DNA of 64,000 nucleotides from Streptomyces sp. NBC_00659 (GCF_036226925.1 NZ_CP109031.1:5580001-5644000); one strand, 5' to 3'; shown: positions 26,152-34,850, counted from the stretch's first letter. Notes: a model not told the origin generated them from the letters alone. Translations and numbers: made by a program.

Positions 26152-27905
26152 CGGGTCGTGATCCTCTCGGCGGCGCGGGCGGTGATGGCCCTCACCTCCG
26201 CCTGGGCCGCCGTCGCGACGCGGTCGGCGCCCGGTTCGGCGTACCAGGGGCGGAGCCGGACCAGGGCGGGTCTGATGCCGGTGGCCAGGAGCAGGGCGGT
26301 GCCCTTGGGCAGCGCGCGGATGCGGTCGGCGGGCAGGATGCGCTCCAGGCGGTACGACGTCGACCGGGACCGCCCGTCCCTGCTCCTGGACCAGCTGACC
26401 GTCGACACGTCGTGCTCGCCGACCAGCCGGGAGATCTTCTCCACGAAGTCGGCGTCGTCCAGACCCGCGCCGAGCAGTTTGATGGTCGCGGCCGACCAGA
26501 GCGCGTCCATGCCCGCCTCGCCCCAGACCCGTGAGCCCTGCCGGTAACTCTGGAGCAGGGTCACGATGTTGATGCCGCGTGAGCCGAAGTGTGAGTACAG
26601 GTCGGGGAGATCGGAGATCCGGCAGACGTTCGCCGCCTCGTCGAGTACCGCCGTCATCGGCGGTTCGAGGCGTCCGCCCATCCGTTCGGCGGCGACGACT
26701 CCGGCGCGCAGTACGGCGTCCGCGGCCGCGGCGATGACCCCGGCGGCCGAACCGCCGCCGTCCTTGGAGAGCAGGTAGAGCGTGTCGGCGGAGAGCACAT
26801 GGCGGTCGGGGAAGAACTGCGGCAGGGCGGGATCCGGGGTCACCCACGCGGCGATCGCGGGGTCGAGCAGACAGGCCACGCACTGGCGGCTGGTCTCGTA
26901 GATGCCGTCCCGGGTCTCCACCGCGCCCAGCACGGTGCCCTGCAACTGATCGGCGAGCGCCGTCATCCCGGCGTCGCGCAGCAGGTCGACCGGGGTGCGG
27001 TCGGCCGGGTCGGCCAGCCAGGCGAGTACCTCGCCGATCGGCCGCCCGCCGCGGTGGGCCGCGTGGAAGAGGGCGGTGAGGGTGTTCTGGGCGGCCGAGA
27101 TCCAGAAGTCGCGACGGGAGGCGTCGTCGTTGACCGCGCCGACGAAGTGCCCGGCCAGCCTGCGGGCGCCCTCGATCGTGGCCGCCTCCGCGAGCATGTC
27201 CCACCACAGGCCGCGCGAGGTGTGGGCGATGCCCTGGGGGTCGAACGTCCAGACCCGGCCCGCCCGTTCGCGTTCCGCCCGCGTCACGCTGTACACGTCG
27301 GCCTTGTTCGACGTCAGCAGCACACTGCCGCGGGCCCGCAGGACGCGCGGGACCGCGATGCCGGTGGACTTGCCCGCGCGGGGCGCCATCAGATCGAGCT
27401 CGACGTCCTCGTAACTGGAGCGCAGCTCCGGGCCGCGGGGTTCCAGGTCGCCGATCAGGTTCCCGGTGTCGTCCGCGGTGACCTTGTCCAGCTTGGCCAG
27501 TCCCGGCCGGAGCTCGCGGGCCCGCCGCGCGGCGCCCTTGGGCAGGAGCCCGGCCAGCTCCTTGCGGCCCGCCAGACCGGTGGGCGCGGTCAGCCGGCGT
27601 CGTACGAGCGCGATCAGGACGGTGATCGCCGCCACGACGGCCCCGAAGACCGTGGCCATGCCCGCGGCGAGCGCGGTCGGCGAGGCCGCCGGCCACAGCG
27701 GGCCGGGGCCGTCCTTCACCAGGGTCGAGAGGGTGGACAGGGCGAACGGCGGTGGATGCCAGCCGGCGCCGCTCACCGCCGCGCCCAGCGTTCCGCCCAG
27801 CCATGCGCCCAGGAACACGGTGCCGATGAGGAACGCGGCCCCCGGCACGATCCAGGGGAGGAGGTCCTCCCCGGCTCCGGGTCCTGTCCTGCGTGTCCTG
27901 CTCAT
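26148..27905 (-). CDS. VirD4/TraG-like type IV coupling ATPase
   Basis: 585 aa from ATG 27905. Two membrane helices (about 18-42 and 75-100) precede a cytosolic motor domain with P-loop MAPRAGKSTG (about 173-182) and Walker B MTAVLDEAANV (about 410). SHFGSRGINIVTLLQSYRQG is the conserved segment of TraG/VirD4 proteins. Coupling proteins of this class bring substrates, DNA or protein, to the secretion channel. The gene follows the VirB4-like ATPase after a 137-bp gap filled by a dispersed repeat and leads into DUF4913, the 103-aa protein and the zeta kinase. Confidence 0.9.
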   Translation of the reverse strand: MSRTRRTGPGAGEDLLPWIVPGAAFLIGTVFLGAWLGGTLGAAVSGAGWHPPPFALSTLSTLVKDGPGPLWPAASPTALAAGMATVFGAVVAAITVLIALVRRRLTAPTGLAGRKELAGLLPKGAARRARELRPGLAKLDKVTADDTGNLIGDLEPRGPELRSSYEDVELDLMAPRAGKSTGIAVPRVLRARGSVLLTSNKADVYSVTRAERERAGRVWTFDPQGIAHTSRGLWWDMLAEAATIEGARRLAGHFVGAVNDDASRRDFWISAAQNTLTALFHAAHRGGRPIGEVLAWLADPADRTPVDLLRDAGMTALADQLQGTVLGAVETRDGIYETSRQCVACLLDPAIAAWVTPDPALPQFFPDRHVLSADTLYLLSKDGGGSAAGVIAAAADAVLRAGVVAAERMGGRLEPPMTAVLDEAANVCRISDLPDLYSHFGSRGINIVTLLQSYRQGSRVWGEAGMDALWSAATIKLLGAGLDDADFVEKISRLVGEHDVSTVSWSRSRDGRSRSTSYRLERILPADRIRALPKGTALLLATGIRPALVRLRPWYAEPGADRVATAAQAEVRAITARAAERITTR

Positions 27906-27927
27906 GTCCGCTCCCCCCGTTGGATGT

Positions 27928-28063
27928 CTCTCGCCCCCGCCGCCCCTGCCCGGTCCCGTACCGGGGGGCGGCGTTCCCGGCCCCCCGCCGCGCTCCGCGC
28001 GGGTCCTCAAACGCCGGACGGGCTGGAATGGCCCCTCCGCCCTCAAGTCCCGGACGGGCTGAG
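27928..28063. repeat. Streptomyces dispersed intergenic repeat, copy B
   Basis: Starts with the same CTCTCGCCCCCGCCGCCCCT as copy A and contains two versions of the end motif: CCTCAAACGCCGGACGGGCT (28005-28024) and CCTCAAGTCCCGGACGGGCT (28041-28060). The second supplies the stop codon and last residues of the VirB4-like gene. Confidence 0.75.
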
Positions 28064-29602
28064 GTTTGCGCCGGACAAGCCGGAACCCTTGTGCAGGGAC
28101 GGCTTGCCCGCCTCCGACCAGCGGGTGTTCGTGTTGTGCAGTGCGCGCTCGGTGTCGGTGATCGACACCTTGATCGGGATGCCGGGACGGCCGCCGACCT
28201 TGATGAGGAAGCGTCCGCGTCCCGGCGGCTCCTCGTTGCCGCCGGTGCTGGCCCAGCCGGGCGGGGACGACCACGAGGACACGAGCTCGATCTCGCGTTC
28301 GGACATGCCGACGATCTGGCCGAGTTCCCGCATCTCCGACCGCGGAAGACCGGCGCAGACGACCATGCCCGCCCGCTCCACGAAGCCCCGCGCCTTCGCC
28401 CGGTCGGACTCGCTGCCGAGGGCCTCGGCGTCCTTCAGCGTGTGGGTGATCTTCGCGTCGCCCAGGCCGAGCGAGCGGTTCAGCCGGGTCAGCGCGTCGA
28501 TCCGTTCCACGATGCCGGAGGCCGCCCGCAGCGGGCGCCACAGTTCGTCGAGGACGGTGAAGAACCAGCGCTGCGGGGCGAGTCCGGCGTCCGCGAGCGC
28601 GTGCGCGGCGGCCACCGTGCCGAGCCCGTCCGACCAGGCCGCGAGCATCGCCGCGGCCGTCAGCTGGGTGTCCGCCTCGCCGATCCGGGAGATGTCCACG
28701 CAGACCGCAGGCGACGACGGGTTGATCCGGGTGGACGTCTCGGTGGCGAAGGTGTCGCCGAGCGGGCCGTCGAGCACGCCGAGGAGCGAGCGGTGCAGCG
28801 GGTCCACGGCCTCCTGGTAGCGGGCCACGTTCCCGCGGTCCAGCGTCACCGCGCGGACCCGGTCCGGACCCTCGTCCAGCACTTTCAGCAGATCCGGCAG
28901 GAGCGGCGGCCGCCCCGGCTTCGTACGCTCCGCGAGATGGTGCAGACAGGCCGACAGCACCGACTGCTCGTGGTCGTCCATCGGACGCCCGCGCACGATG
29001 GTGATCAGCGCCGCGACCATGTTCAGGACCCGGCCGTGCGCCTCCGCGGCCAGGATCCGGCCGCGCTCGCCGCCGATCCGGGCCGCAGCCTCGCCCATCG
29101 CGCCCGGGTCGAGGACGTTGATGCCGCCGACCCCGCGTCCGATGGAGATCACCTGGCCGCCCAGCGCCCGTACGGTGTCGGCGTAGTCGGGCTTCAGGTC
29201 GCCGAGGACCAGAGGCGTGATGCCTGTGGCGGACATGCCGATCAGCATGCGGTTGACCAGGGTCGACTTGCCGAGGCCCGGCATCCCCAGCATGAACAGC
29301 GACGGGTTGGAGATGTAACGGGCCCGGGTGAACCAGGAGATGGGGTCGCCGCACACCGTCGCCCCGGTGTGCAGATGCTGCCCGAGCGGAACCCCGGTCA
29401 TCGGCGCGCCGGAGCCGGCCGCGAACGGCCACAGCCCGCAGGCCTGCACGGTGGTCGCGCGCCACAGCGCGGGCGGGTCGACGTGCCCGACCTGGCCGCC
29501 CGCGGGGCCGTACCAGCCGCGCGGCGGCGCGGTGGCCGGGGCTCCCAGGGCGCCCGGTGTCCCCAGGCCCCCCGGTGTCCCCTGTGCCTGCTGCCTGCTC
29601 AC
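28043..29602 (-). CDS. VirB4-like secretion ATPase (C-terminal motor half)
   Basis: 519 aa from GTG 29602, overlapping the preceding gene by 4 nt with GGAGG upstream. P-loop MLGMPGLGKSTLVN (about 104-117), GDLKPDYADTVRALGG after it, Walker B FFTVLDELWRPL (about 355), and the ATPase sensor region ITHTLKDAEALGSE. This is the RecA-like motor half of VirB4/TrbE/TraC ATPases. The N-terminal half expected in VirB4 appears to be the separate upstream SCO6880-like protein. The final residues are encoded by a dispersed repeat. Confidence 0.88.
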   Translation of the reverse strand: MSRQQAQGTPGGLGTPGALGAPATAPPRGWYGPAGGQVGHVDPPALWRATTVQACGLWPFAAGSGAPMTGVPLGQHLHTGATVCGDPISWFTRARYISNPSLFMLGMPGLGKSTLVNRMLIGMSATGITPLVLGDLKPDYADTVRALGGQVISIGRGVGGINVLDPGAMGEAAARIGGERGRILAAEAHGRVLNMVAALITIVRGRPMDDHEQSVLSACLHHLAERTKPGRPPLLPDLLKVLDEGPDRVRAVTLDRGNVARYQEAVDPLHRSLLGVLDGPLGDTFATETSTRINPSSPAVCVDISRIGEADTQLTAAAMLAAWSDGLGTVAAAHALADAGLAPQRWFFTVLDELWRPLRAASGIVERIDALTRLNRSLGLGDAKITHTLKDAEALGSESDRAKARGFVERAGMVVCAGLPRSEMRELGQIVGMSEREIELVSSWSSPPGWASTGGNEEPPGRGRFLIKVGGRPGIPIKVSITDTERALHNTNTRWSEAGKPSLHKGSGLSGANLSPSGT

Positions 29603-31092
29603 AGTGCCTCCCTGATCTGGTACGGAACGAGGGTGTGCTCCCACGGGAGCAGGCCGACCGGCAGCGTGCAGGTGAACGCCGCGGCCTGCATACGGTCGGC
29701 GGGGCGCATCAGGATCCGGGACGAGGCCTGGAGGTTGCGCACGGTGATGCCCGCGTCCTGCAACTGCTCCTCGTCGTCCACGGTGACCGTCACCATCAGC
29801 GAGAACTCCACGAGCCCCGCGCCCGCCGCCTCCTCGGCCGCGGTCTGCTCGGCGGCCTGCATCTCCGAACTGGCCCGCGCCTGCACGAGACCGCGCCGCG
29901 ATCCCGCCATGAAGTGCGCGGTGCGCCGGTCGGACTCGACGATGCGGGCGGAGGTGGCCGGGTCGATGGGCCGGTAGATCAGGGAGACCCGCTTGCGCCG
30001 GGTGCCCGGGGCCGGTTCGAGGAGCCCGCGCAGCACGCTGGAGCGGACCGTGCCGCGCGGCGCGAGCGTCAGCATCCAGGTGCGCGAGATACCCGAGTCG
30101 TGCTTGTACGAGGTGACGGTCTCCACGGCCGCGGCCGGGCCCGCGTCGCCCCACTCCACTCCGGTCGTGGCGTGCTCGGCGCGGGCGCTGAGCACATCGG
30201 GCGCGATGGCGGGGTCGTACGCCACCCGGACGATCTCGGCGAGCCGGTCGGCGGGCAGCGGGTAGGCGCTGCCGCCGCCCGCCGCGACCAGACCGGACAG
30301 CAGTCCGGGCAGCCGCATCGACAGATCGGTGACGATGTCGTCCGTGCCCCGTTTGGGGCCGCCCGTCGGGCCGTAGGTCAGGGCGATGTACGTGTGCATC
30401 TCGGAGGACGCCGACGGATAGCGCTCGACGACCTCCTCCATCACGGCGCGCGCGGCGGCCGGCGCGTCGGGGGAGATCCGGGGGAGCACCTCGGCCGCGA
30501 GCCGGGTCCCGGTGTCCGGGGCGGTCTCCACGACCACCTGGGCGCCGCGCAGACCCGGCTCGTGCGAGAGCCGCGCGAGCCAGTCGCCCCAGGAGGCCAC
30601 CCAGATGTCGACCTGGGAGGGGTCGACCAGCGAGCCGCCGTCCGGTTCACAGGCCAGCACCACCGTGTAGAGGCCGCGGCCCGGGTGGTGCAGCACGCCG
30701 AAGGAACGGTTGTAGGCGTCGCGGCCCTCGTGCATCCGGGTGCGCGCCAGCAGTCCGGGCGGCTGGTAGCGGCCGCCGGGGCGCTTGGACAGCGGCCCCG
30801 AGAGGTAGGTGTGCGAGCCGGCCGACTTGCGCCGCGCCCAGCCGATCCGGATCGCGAGGACCTGGTAGACGTTGCGGCCGTCGACCGTGCGCAGCGCCAG
30901 CGGGGCGAGGAAGAGCGCGACCGGTACGAGGACGACGATCGCGGCACTCAGCGAGACCAGCGAAGCCAGCAGCGCCACCAGCAGTCCGCCGAAGGCGACG
31001 ACGGTGCCGAGCAGACCCAGCGGACCGAGTCCGGGACGGCGGGGCCTGCGCCAGTTCCCGTACGTGGGACGCGTCATGGCGTCGGTGGACAT
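29599..31092 (-). CDS. SCO6880-family membrane protein (VirB3/VirB4 N-terminal-like)
   Basis: 497 aa, ATG 31092. Two close N-terminal membrane helices (about 27-68) are PrgI/VirB3-like. The remaining 400 residues are cytosolic, with RTVDGRNVYQVLAIRIGWARRK and SFGVLHHPGRGLYTVVLACEPDGG. This matches the Streptomyces protein family named after SCO6880, always found with VirB4-like motors. I infer it is the VirB4 N-terminal half, fused to the VirB3-like helices. It lies in the operon between the VirB6-like gene (67-nt gap) and the motor (4-nt overlap). Confidence 0.85.
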   Translation of the reverse strand: MSTDAMTRPTYGNWRRPRRPGLGPLGLLGTVVAFGGLLVALLASLVSLSAAIVVLVPVALFLAPLALRTVDGRNVYQVLAIRIGWARRKSAGSHTYLSGPLSKRPGGRYQPPGLLARTRMHEGRDAYNRSFGVLHHPGRGLYTVVLACEPDGGSLVDPSQVDIWVASWGDWLARLSHEPGLRGAQVVVETAPDTGTRLAAEVLPRISPDAPAAARAVMEEVVERYPSASSEMHTYIALTYGPTGGPKRGTDDIVTDLSMRLPGLLSGLVAAGGGSAYPLPADRLAEIVRVAYDPAIAPDVLSARAEHATTGVEWGDAGPAAAVETVTSYKHDSGISRTWMLTLAPRGTVRSSVLRGLLEPAPGTRRKRVSLIYRPIDPATSARIVESDRRTAHFMAGSRRGLVQARASSEMQAAEQTAAEEAAGAGLVEFSLMVTVTVDDEEQLQDAGITVRNLQASSRILMRPADRMQAAAFTCTLPVGLLPWEHTLVPYQIREAL

Positions 31093-31159
31093 GGGGTTCC
31101 TTCTTCCGGCTCGAAGCGCTGGATACGTGACGGGGGGAGCTCTGCGGCCTCGTGGCCGC

Positions 31160-32311
31160 CTACTGGTTGTGGCCCTTCATCCCGTCGTTGTCGTTCAGGG
31201 AGTTGGCAACCTCGCTGGCCGCCGCGACACCGGTCTGGACGGCGACCGCCGTGGCCTGTACGGCGAGGGTGGCGCCGCCCGTGGCCGCGCCCGCGGCGGC
31301 TGCACCGCCCGCTGCCGCGCCACCGGCCGCACCCGCGCCGCCTGCGCCACCGCCCGCCGGAGCTCCGGCGCCCGCGGACGGCGAGCCCTGGGGACCGGCC
31401 GCGCCTCCGCCGGCACCGCCCGCGGCGATGCTGACGGCGCCGGTGGCGACGTTGTTGACCGCGTTCACGGTGACCGTGCCGCCCGAGGTGCCGCCCAGGG
31501 CCGCGGTCGCCGGAACGATCAGCTTGAGCAGGGCCGGCAGGGCGAACACCGCCAGGATCAGCATGCCGAGGCCGGCGATGGTCTGGTTGAGCTTCTCGGT
31601 ACCGCTGAGGTTCTCGGTACCGTTGGTCATCGACGTGGCCGAGTAGATGATCAGCGCGGCCGCCGGTTTGTACAGCAGCCAGGCCGCGAGCCAGCCGATG
31701 TGCTTCTTCCACCAGCCCTCGCCCCACCCGGTCATCGAGGAGGCCGCGGCCAGCGGCAGTGTGCCGACGAGCGTGATCATGACGCCGATGCGGATGTACA
31801 TCAGGCAGATCTGCACGAAGCACGACAGCATCACCAGCAGGCCGAAGACGAGGATGAGGCCCGGCTGGTCGAGGGACAGCACACCGAGCATCGTCTTCGC
31901 CTTGTCGCCGAGAGCGGCCTTGTTGTACACGTCCTGCGCGTACAGGTCGGAGGCATGGGTGAGTCCCTGGACCGTCGGCACGGCGACCGCTCCGACGAGG
32001 ATGACCTTCCACATCCCCATGAACGCCTGCTTCATCGGCTGGCCCTTGCGCTCCAGCGCCATGCGGATCGCCGCGATCAGCAGCGAGGCCACGGCCACGT
32101 AGCCGACGAGCCAGTCCGCCTCCGCTTGGATGTTGGCGATGGGCCCGGAGGCGTCTCCCGCCTTGACGTTCAACCACACACCGTTGAGCGCCTTGAGTAC
32201 TTCCGTGGTCGCGTCGCCGATCGCCTTGGCGAAGGCGACGACGGCACCGTCGGTGAACTGCGAACCGACCTCGTCGATCACACAGTCGTAGATCCGCCAG
32301 GAACAAGCCAT
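31160..32311 (-). CDS. VirB6/TrbL-like polytopic membrane protein
   Basis: 383 aa, ATG 32311. Soluble N-terminal 60 residues, then six to seven membrane helices between about 65 and 290 (WLVGYVAVASLLIAAIRMAL, VILVGAVAVPTVQG, LILVFGLLVMLSCFVQICLM). The C-terminal 100 residues are Gly/Ala-rich with little structure and end NDNDGMKGHNQ. Topology and position match the inner-membrane channel subunit VirB6/TrbL of type IV systems. One nucleotide separates it from the VirB8-like gene upstream. Confidence 0.85.
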   Translation of the reverse strand: MACSWRIYDCVIDEVGSQFTDGAVVAFAKAIGDATTEVLKALNGVWLNVKAGDASGPIANIQAEADWLVGYVAVASLLIAAIRMALERKGQPMKQAFMGMWKVILVGAVAVPTVQGLTHASDLYAQDVYNKAALGDKAKTMLGVLSLDQPGLILVFGLLVMLSCFVQICLMYIRIGVMITLVGTLPLAAASSMTGWGEGWWKKHIGWLAAWLLYKPAAALIIYSATSMTNGTENLSGTEKLNQTIAGLGMLILAVFALPALLKLIVPATAALGGTSGGTVTVNAVNNVATGAVSIAAGGAGGGAAGPQGSPSAGAGAPAGGGAGGAGAAGGAAAGGAAAAGAATGGATLAVQATAVAVQTGVAAASEVANSLNDNDGMKGHNQ

Positions 32312-32312
32312 C

Positions 32313-33083
32313 TCACGCCTCCCAGGTGACGAAGCCCTTGGTGCCGCTGATCTGCGACATGCCCGAATAGACGGTCCCGTCGGCGTCGGGCGAGAGCTTC
32401 CAGTCGCCGTCCAGCCAGCGCAGCGTCACCGACGCGGTGCCGTAGGAGCCCTTGCCGGGGACCCGCACCACGAACATCACGGTCGACTTCTCCTTGTCGT
32501 ACGACAGGACGGTGAAGCCGGCGTAGCCGCCTCCGTCGGCCTCGCCCGAGGCCGGCCTGTCGCCCGCCGCGACACGGCTCGCGACGAGCGCGTCGCGGCC
32601 CGCGCCGGGGACGACCTGCCGGTCGACGACCTCGCGCCAGCCCGAAAAGCTCAGATGGTCGGTGATGGTGTGGGCGGCCATGACGGAGCCCATCGGCGTG
32701 TGGGCGAAGCAGGACCAGACAGGTCCGTCGAACGTGAGTGGGCCCACCGTTCCCGAGACCGGCACCAGACCCGTCCCGTCGGCCTTCCACGTGAAGTCCT
32801 TCGGGGCCCGGGTGGGTTTGGCCTGGTCGCTGTCGTCGGTGCGGCAGCCGGCGGGGCGGGCGTCCGCCCGCCCGCCGCGGTCCCGGTCCGCGTCCGCGGA
32901 GGGGGTCGGCCCGCCGCCGCCCGACGCGTCGGGCGGCGTCCCGTTGCCTCCGCTGAGCATCGTGGCCCCGGCGAGCACGAGCAGCACCAGCAGGAACCCG
33001 GCCGACAGGACCCAGCTCCGCTGCTGCCAGAACGGCTGCTCCCACTCCCCGCTGCCCCCTTGGGGCCGACCGGAGTTCAGCAT
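32313..33083 (-). CDS. VirB8-like membrane protein with NTF2-type outer domain
   Basis: 256 aa, ATG 33083. A short cytosolic N-terminus, one membrane helix (about 25-45, VLSAGFLLVLLVLAGATML), an Asp/Arg/Gly linker, then an outer domain of about 160 residues ending GSYGTASVTLRWLDGDWKLSPD. Length and the closing strand pattern fit VirB8/TcpC-like bridge proteins, which link the inner membrane to the outer channel. The sequence itself is divergent, so the VirB8 call rests on topology and context. Confidence 0.75.
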   Translation of the reverse strand: MLNSGRPQGGSGEWEQPFWQQRSWVLSAGFLLVLLVLAGATMLSGGNGTPPDASGGGGPTPSADADRDRGGRADARPAGCRTDDSDQAKPTRAPKDFTWKADGTGLVPVSGTVGPLTFDGPVWSCFAHTPMGSVMAAHTITDHLSFSGWREVVDRQVVPGAGRDALVASRVAAGDRPASGEADGGGYAGFTVLSYDKEKSTVMFVVRVPGKGSYGTASVTLRWLDGDWKLSPDADGTVYSGMSQISGTKGFVTWEA

Positions 33084-33122
33084 GGTTGCGCTCCCTTCGC
33101 TCAGGCTCTGACGAGGCGTCGG

Positions 33123-33422
33123 TCAGGCGAAGACGAAGGTGACGACGGGGCCCGCGGTGGCCACCAGGACACAGCCGCCGAGCACCATGCCGAGGCGGCC
33201 CATGTGCTCGGATCCCTCGCCGCGGCGCATCGAGATCGCCATCATGGCGCCGGTGATGAGCACTCCCGCGACGCCCGCCGCGGTGCCGGCCCAGGCGAGG
33301 ATGCCGAGGACGGTGTCGACCTTGCCGGTCAGCGCGTTCGGCGCGTCGCGGTTGGGGTTGGGGATCTTCCCGTCCGCCAGATAGACGTACTGGTGGGCCT
33401 GGGCTGCTATCGCCTTGAACAT
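33123..33422 (-). CDS. VirB2-like small membrane protein, copy 1
   Basis: 99 aa, ATG 33422. Two hydrophobic helices (AWAGTAAGVAGVLITGAMMAI and LGMVLGGCVLVATAGPVVTFVF) joined by a basic loop with RRGEGSEHMGR, the layout of VirB2/TrbC pilin-like subunits. It closely resembles the protein at 33946-34203 from the DTVLGILAW segment to the end. No clear signal peptide cleavage site. First gene of the operon that runs to the VirD4 genes. Confidence 0.82.
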   Translation of the reverse strand: MFKAIAAQAHQYVYLADGKIPNPNRDAPNALTGKVDTVLGILAWAGTAAGVAGVLITGAMMAISMRRGEGSEHMGRLGMVLGGCVLVATAGPVVTFVFA

Positions 33423-33945
33423 GGTCTCTCCCCGATGTGGCCGGCTGCCCGCGCACACGTCCTGGACGGGTGCGGAACTGGCCGGGTCTGAGCGGCACTT
33501 GCTCGGTACGAGCGGTACGTGCTTGCCGTGAGCGGTACTTGAGGGCGGTGAAGATCCGTGGGACGCCCTGGGTTCCCGGTGCACAGTGAGCTTGGCGACT
33601 TCTGCGGTCCGGGGCCAAGCGATGTGGGAATCCAGCACCTGTCGGTGACGTGTCCGTGACAGACGGGAAGAGACCGTCATGAAAGACGAGGTGGGAGGCG
33701 CGAGAAAAACTGAGGCACCATCAGGTGTGATGGTGCCTCGGAGGATCTCCGCGACGCGCGCGAGCGTCGGACGGTATCCGGCGGACGGCGGACGGTATCC
33801 GACAGACGGCGGACGCCAGACGGCGTCCGCCGGGGGATGGATGGCGTCCGCGGGAAGGTGGATGACGTCCGCCGGGGGTGGATGGTCTCCGCCGGGCGGC
33901 GTCCGCCGTGCGGCGGCGGGTCGCCTCCGCCCGGCGACGGACGGC
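33423..33945. other. Gap between twin VirB2-like genes: terminator, short tandem repeats, likely promoter
   Basis: 523 bp without a gene. It holds a 20-bp-period direct repeat (about 33490-33545, GAGCGGTAC core, three copies), the intrinsic terminator at 33700-33739, and a 21-bp-period tandem repeat (about 33765-33905, GTCCGCCGGGGGATGGATG-like). The operon starting at 33422 probably has its own promoter here. Confidence 0.6.
33700..33739 (-). terminator. Intrinsic terminator with U-tract on the minus strand
   Basis: A perfect 12-bp stem (33712-33723 with 33728-33739) and 4-nt loop is followed on the minus strand by GTTTTTCTCG. It would end or attenuate transcripts coming from the ParA-like and second VirB2-like genes. 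A U-tract is unusual in this G+C-rich setting. Confidence 0.85.
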
Positions 33946-34203
33946 TCAGAGCACGAAACCGACGATCGGTCCCGCCGTGGCGCCGATGACACAGGCGCCC
34001 AGCACCATCAGGAACTGGTTCAAGTGCTCCTCGAACTCACCGGTTTTGACAGCCAGCGCCATTCGGGAGCCCACGATCATCAGTCCCGCCACACCGGCGG
34101 CGGTCACGAGCCAGGCGATGATGTTGAGGACCTTGTCGAGCTCCTTGGTGACGTCCGTGTTCACGGCCAGCTGGGTGGCGGCGAGCGCGTGCAGGGTGGT
34201 CAT
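33946..34203 (-). CDS. VirB2-like small membrane protein, copy 2
   Basis: 85 aa, ATG 34203 overlapping the ParA-like gene by 4 nt. Two helices (IIAWLVTAAGVAGLMIVGSRM and FLMVLGACVIGATAGPIVGFVL) with loop KTGEFEEHLN. It aligns along most of its length with the protein at 33123-33422 (shared TAAGVAG and MVLG.CV..ATAGP). Likely a second pilin-like or core membrane subunit; its transcript probably ends at the U-tract terminator downstream. Confidence 0.82.
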   Translation of the reverse strand: MTTLHALAATQLAVNTDVTKELDKVLNIIAWLVTAAGVAGLMIVGSRMALAVKTGEFEEHLNQFLMVLGACVIGATAGPIVGFVL

Positions 34204-34850
34204 GGCGCGGTCCTTCCCGTCAGCCGGGCCAGGGAGGCCGCCTCGCGGGGCAGCGGTCCGGTGAGGTCACCGGTGCGCCACGCGGGCATCCACGGCACCC
34301 GGTAGACGTCGATGACCGAGTTGATCACCTTGACGCGCTGGGTGAGTTGACGCGGCAGCCGGCCGGGCGCGTCGGCGACCAGGACGATGGCGTCGAGATC
34401 GAGTCCCGGCGGCGCGTCACCCCGGCGGAAGATGTCGAGGGTGTGCGACACGGCGTCCAGACCCGCCGCGTGCGTACGGCCGACGAGCAGGACCGAGGCC
34501 GGGTCTCCCCGGTCCGGCCGGGGCCAGTCGCGGCCCGCGTCATGGCCGCCGAAGACGGTGGCGAGCGTGGAGGAACCGGCTCCGCCGTGCGTGGCGACCC
34601 AGGAGAACTGCCGTGCGCGTGCGACGAGCCGGCGGTCCTCCTCGTACTGCTGCGGCGGCTGTTCCGGTTCTCCGACCGCCCCGCGTATCCATATCTCGGG
34701 CCCGCCCGGCCCGTTCCCATACGGCTCGGGCCCGCCTGGCTTGTTCCCGTACGGCACCGCGCCGTCGCTCCCGCGCGGCGGCACTCCCTCGCTCCCGCGC
34801 ACGGCCACCCCCTCGTTCGCCCGCATCGCCACCCCCTCGATCCCCTGCAT
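34200..34850 (-). CDS. ParA-like protein with altered P-loop (DUF6668-like)
   Basis: 216 aa from ATG 34850, with GGAG upstream; ATG 34826 is possible. The N-terminal 60 residues hold two YGN.PGGPE repeats. The core has SWVATHGGAGSSTLATVFGG, which resembles the ParA/MinD deviant P-loop but with Ser in place of the catalytic Lys, then VLLVGRTHAAGLDAVSHTLD and DAIVLVADAPGRLP. Such proteins position secretion machines or accompany transfer loci. Loss of the P-loop Lys suggests weak or no ATP hydrolysis. It is coupled to the second VirB2-like gene. Confidence 0.8.
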   Translation of the reverse strand: MQGIEGVAMRANEGVAVRGSEGVPPRGSDGAVPYGNKPGGPEPYGNGPGGPEIWIRGAVGEPEQPPQQYEEDRRLVARARQFSWVATHGGAGSSTLATVFGGHDAGRDWPRPDRGDPASVLLVGRTHAAGLDAVSHTLDIFRRGDAPPGLDLDAIVLVADAPGRLPRQLTQRVKVINSVIDVYRVPWMPAWRTGDLTGPLPREAASLARLTGRTAP

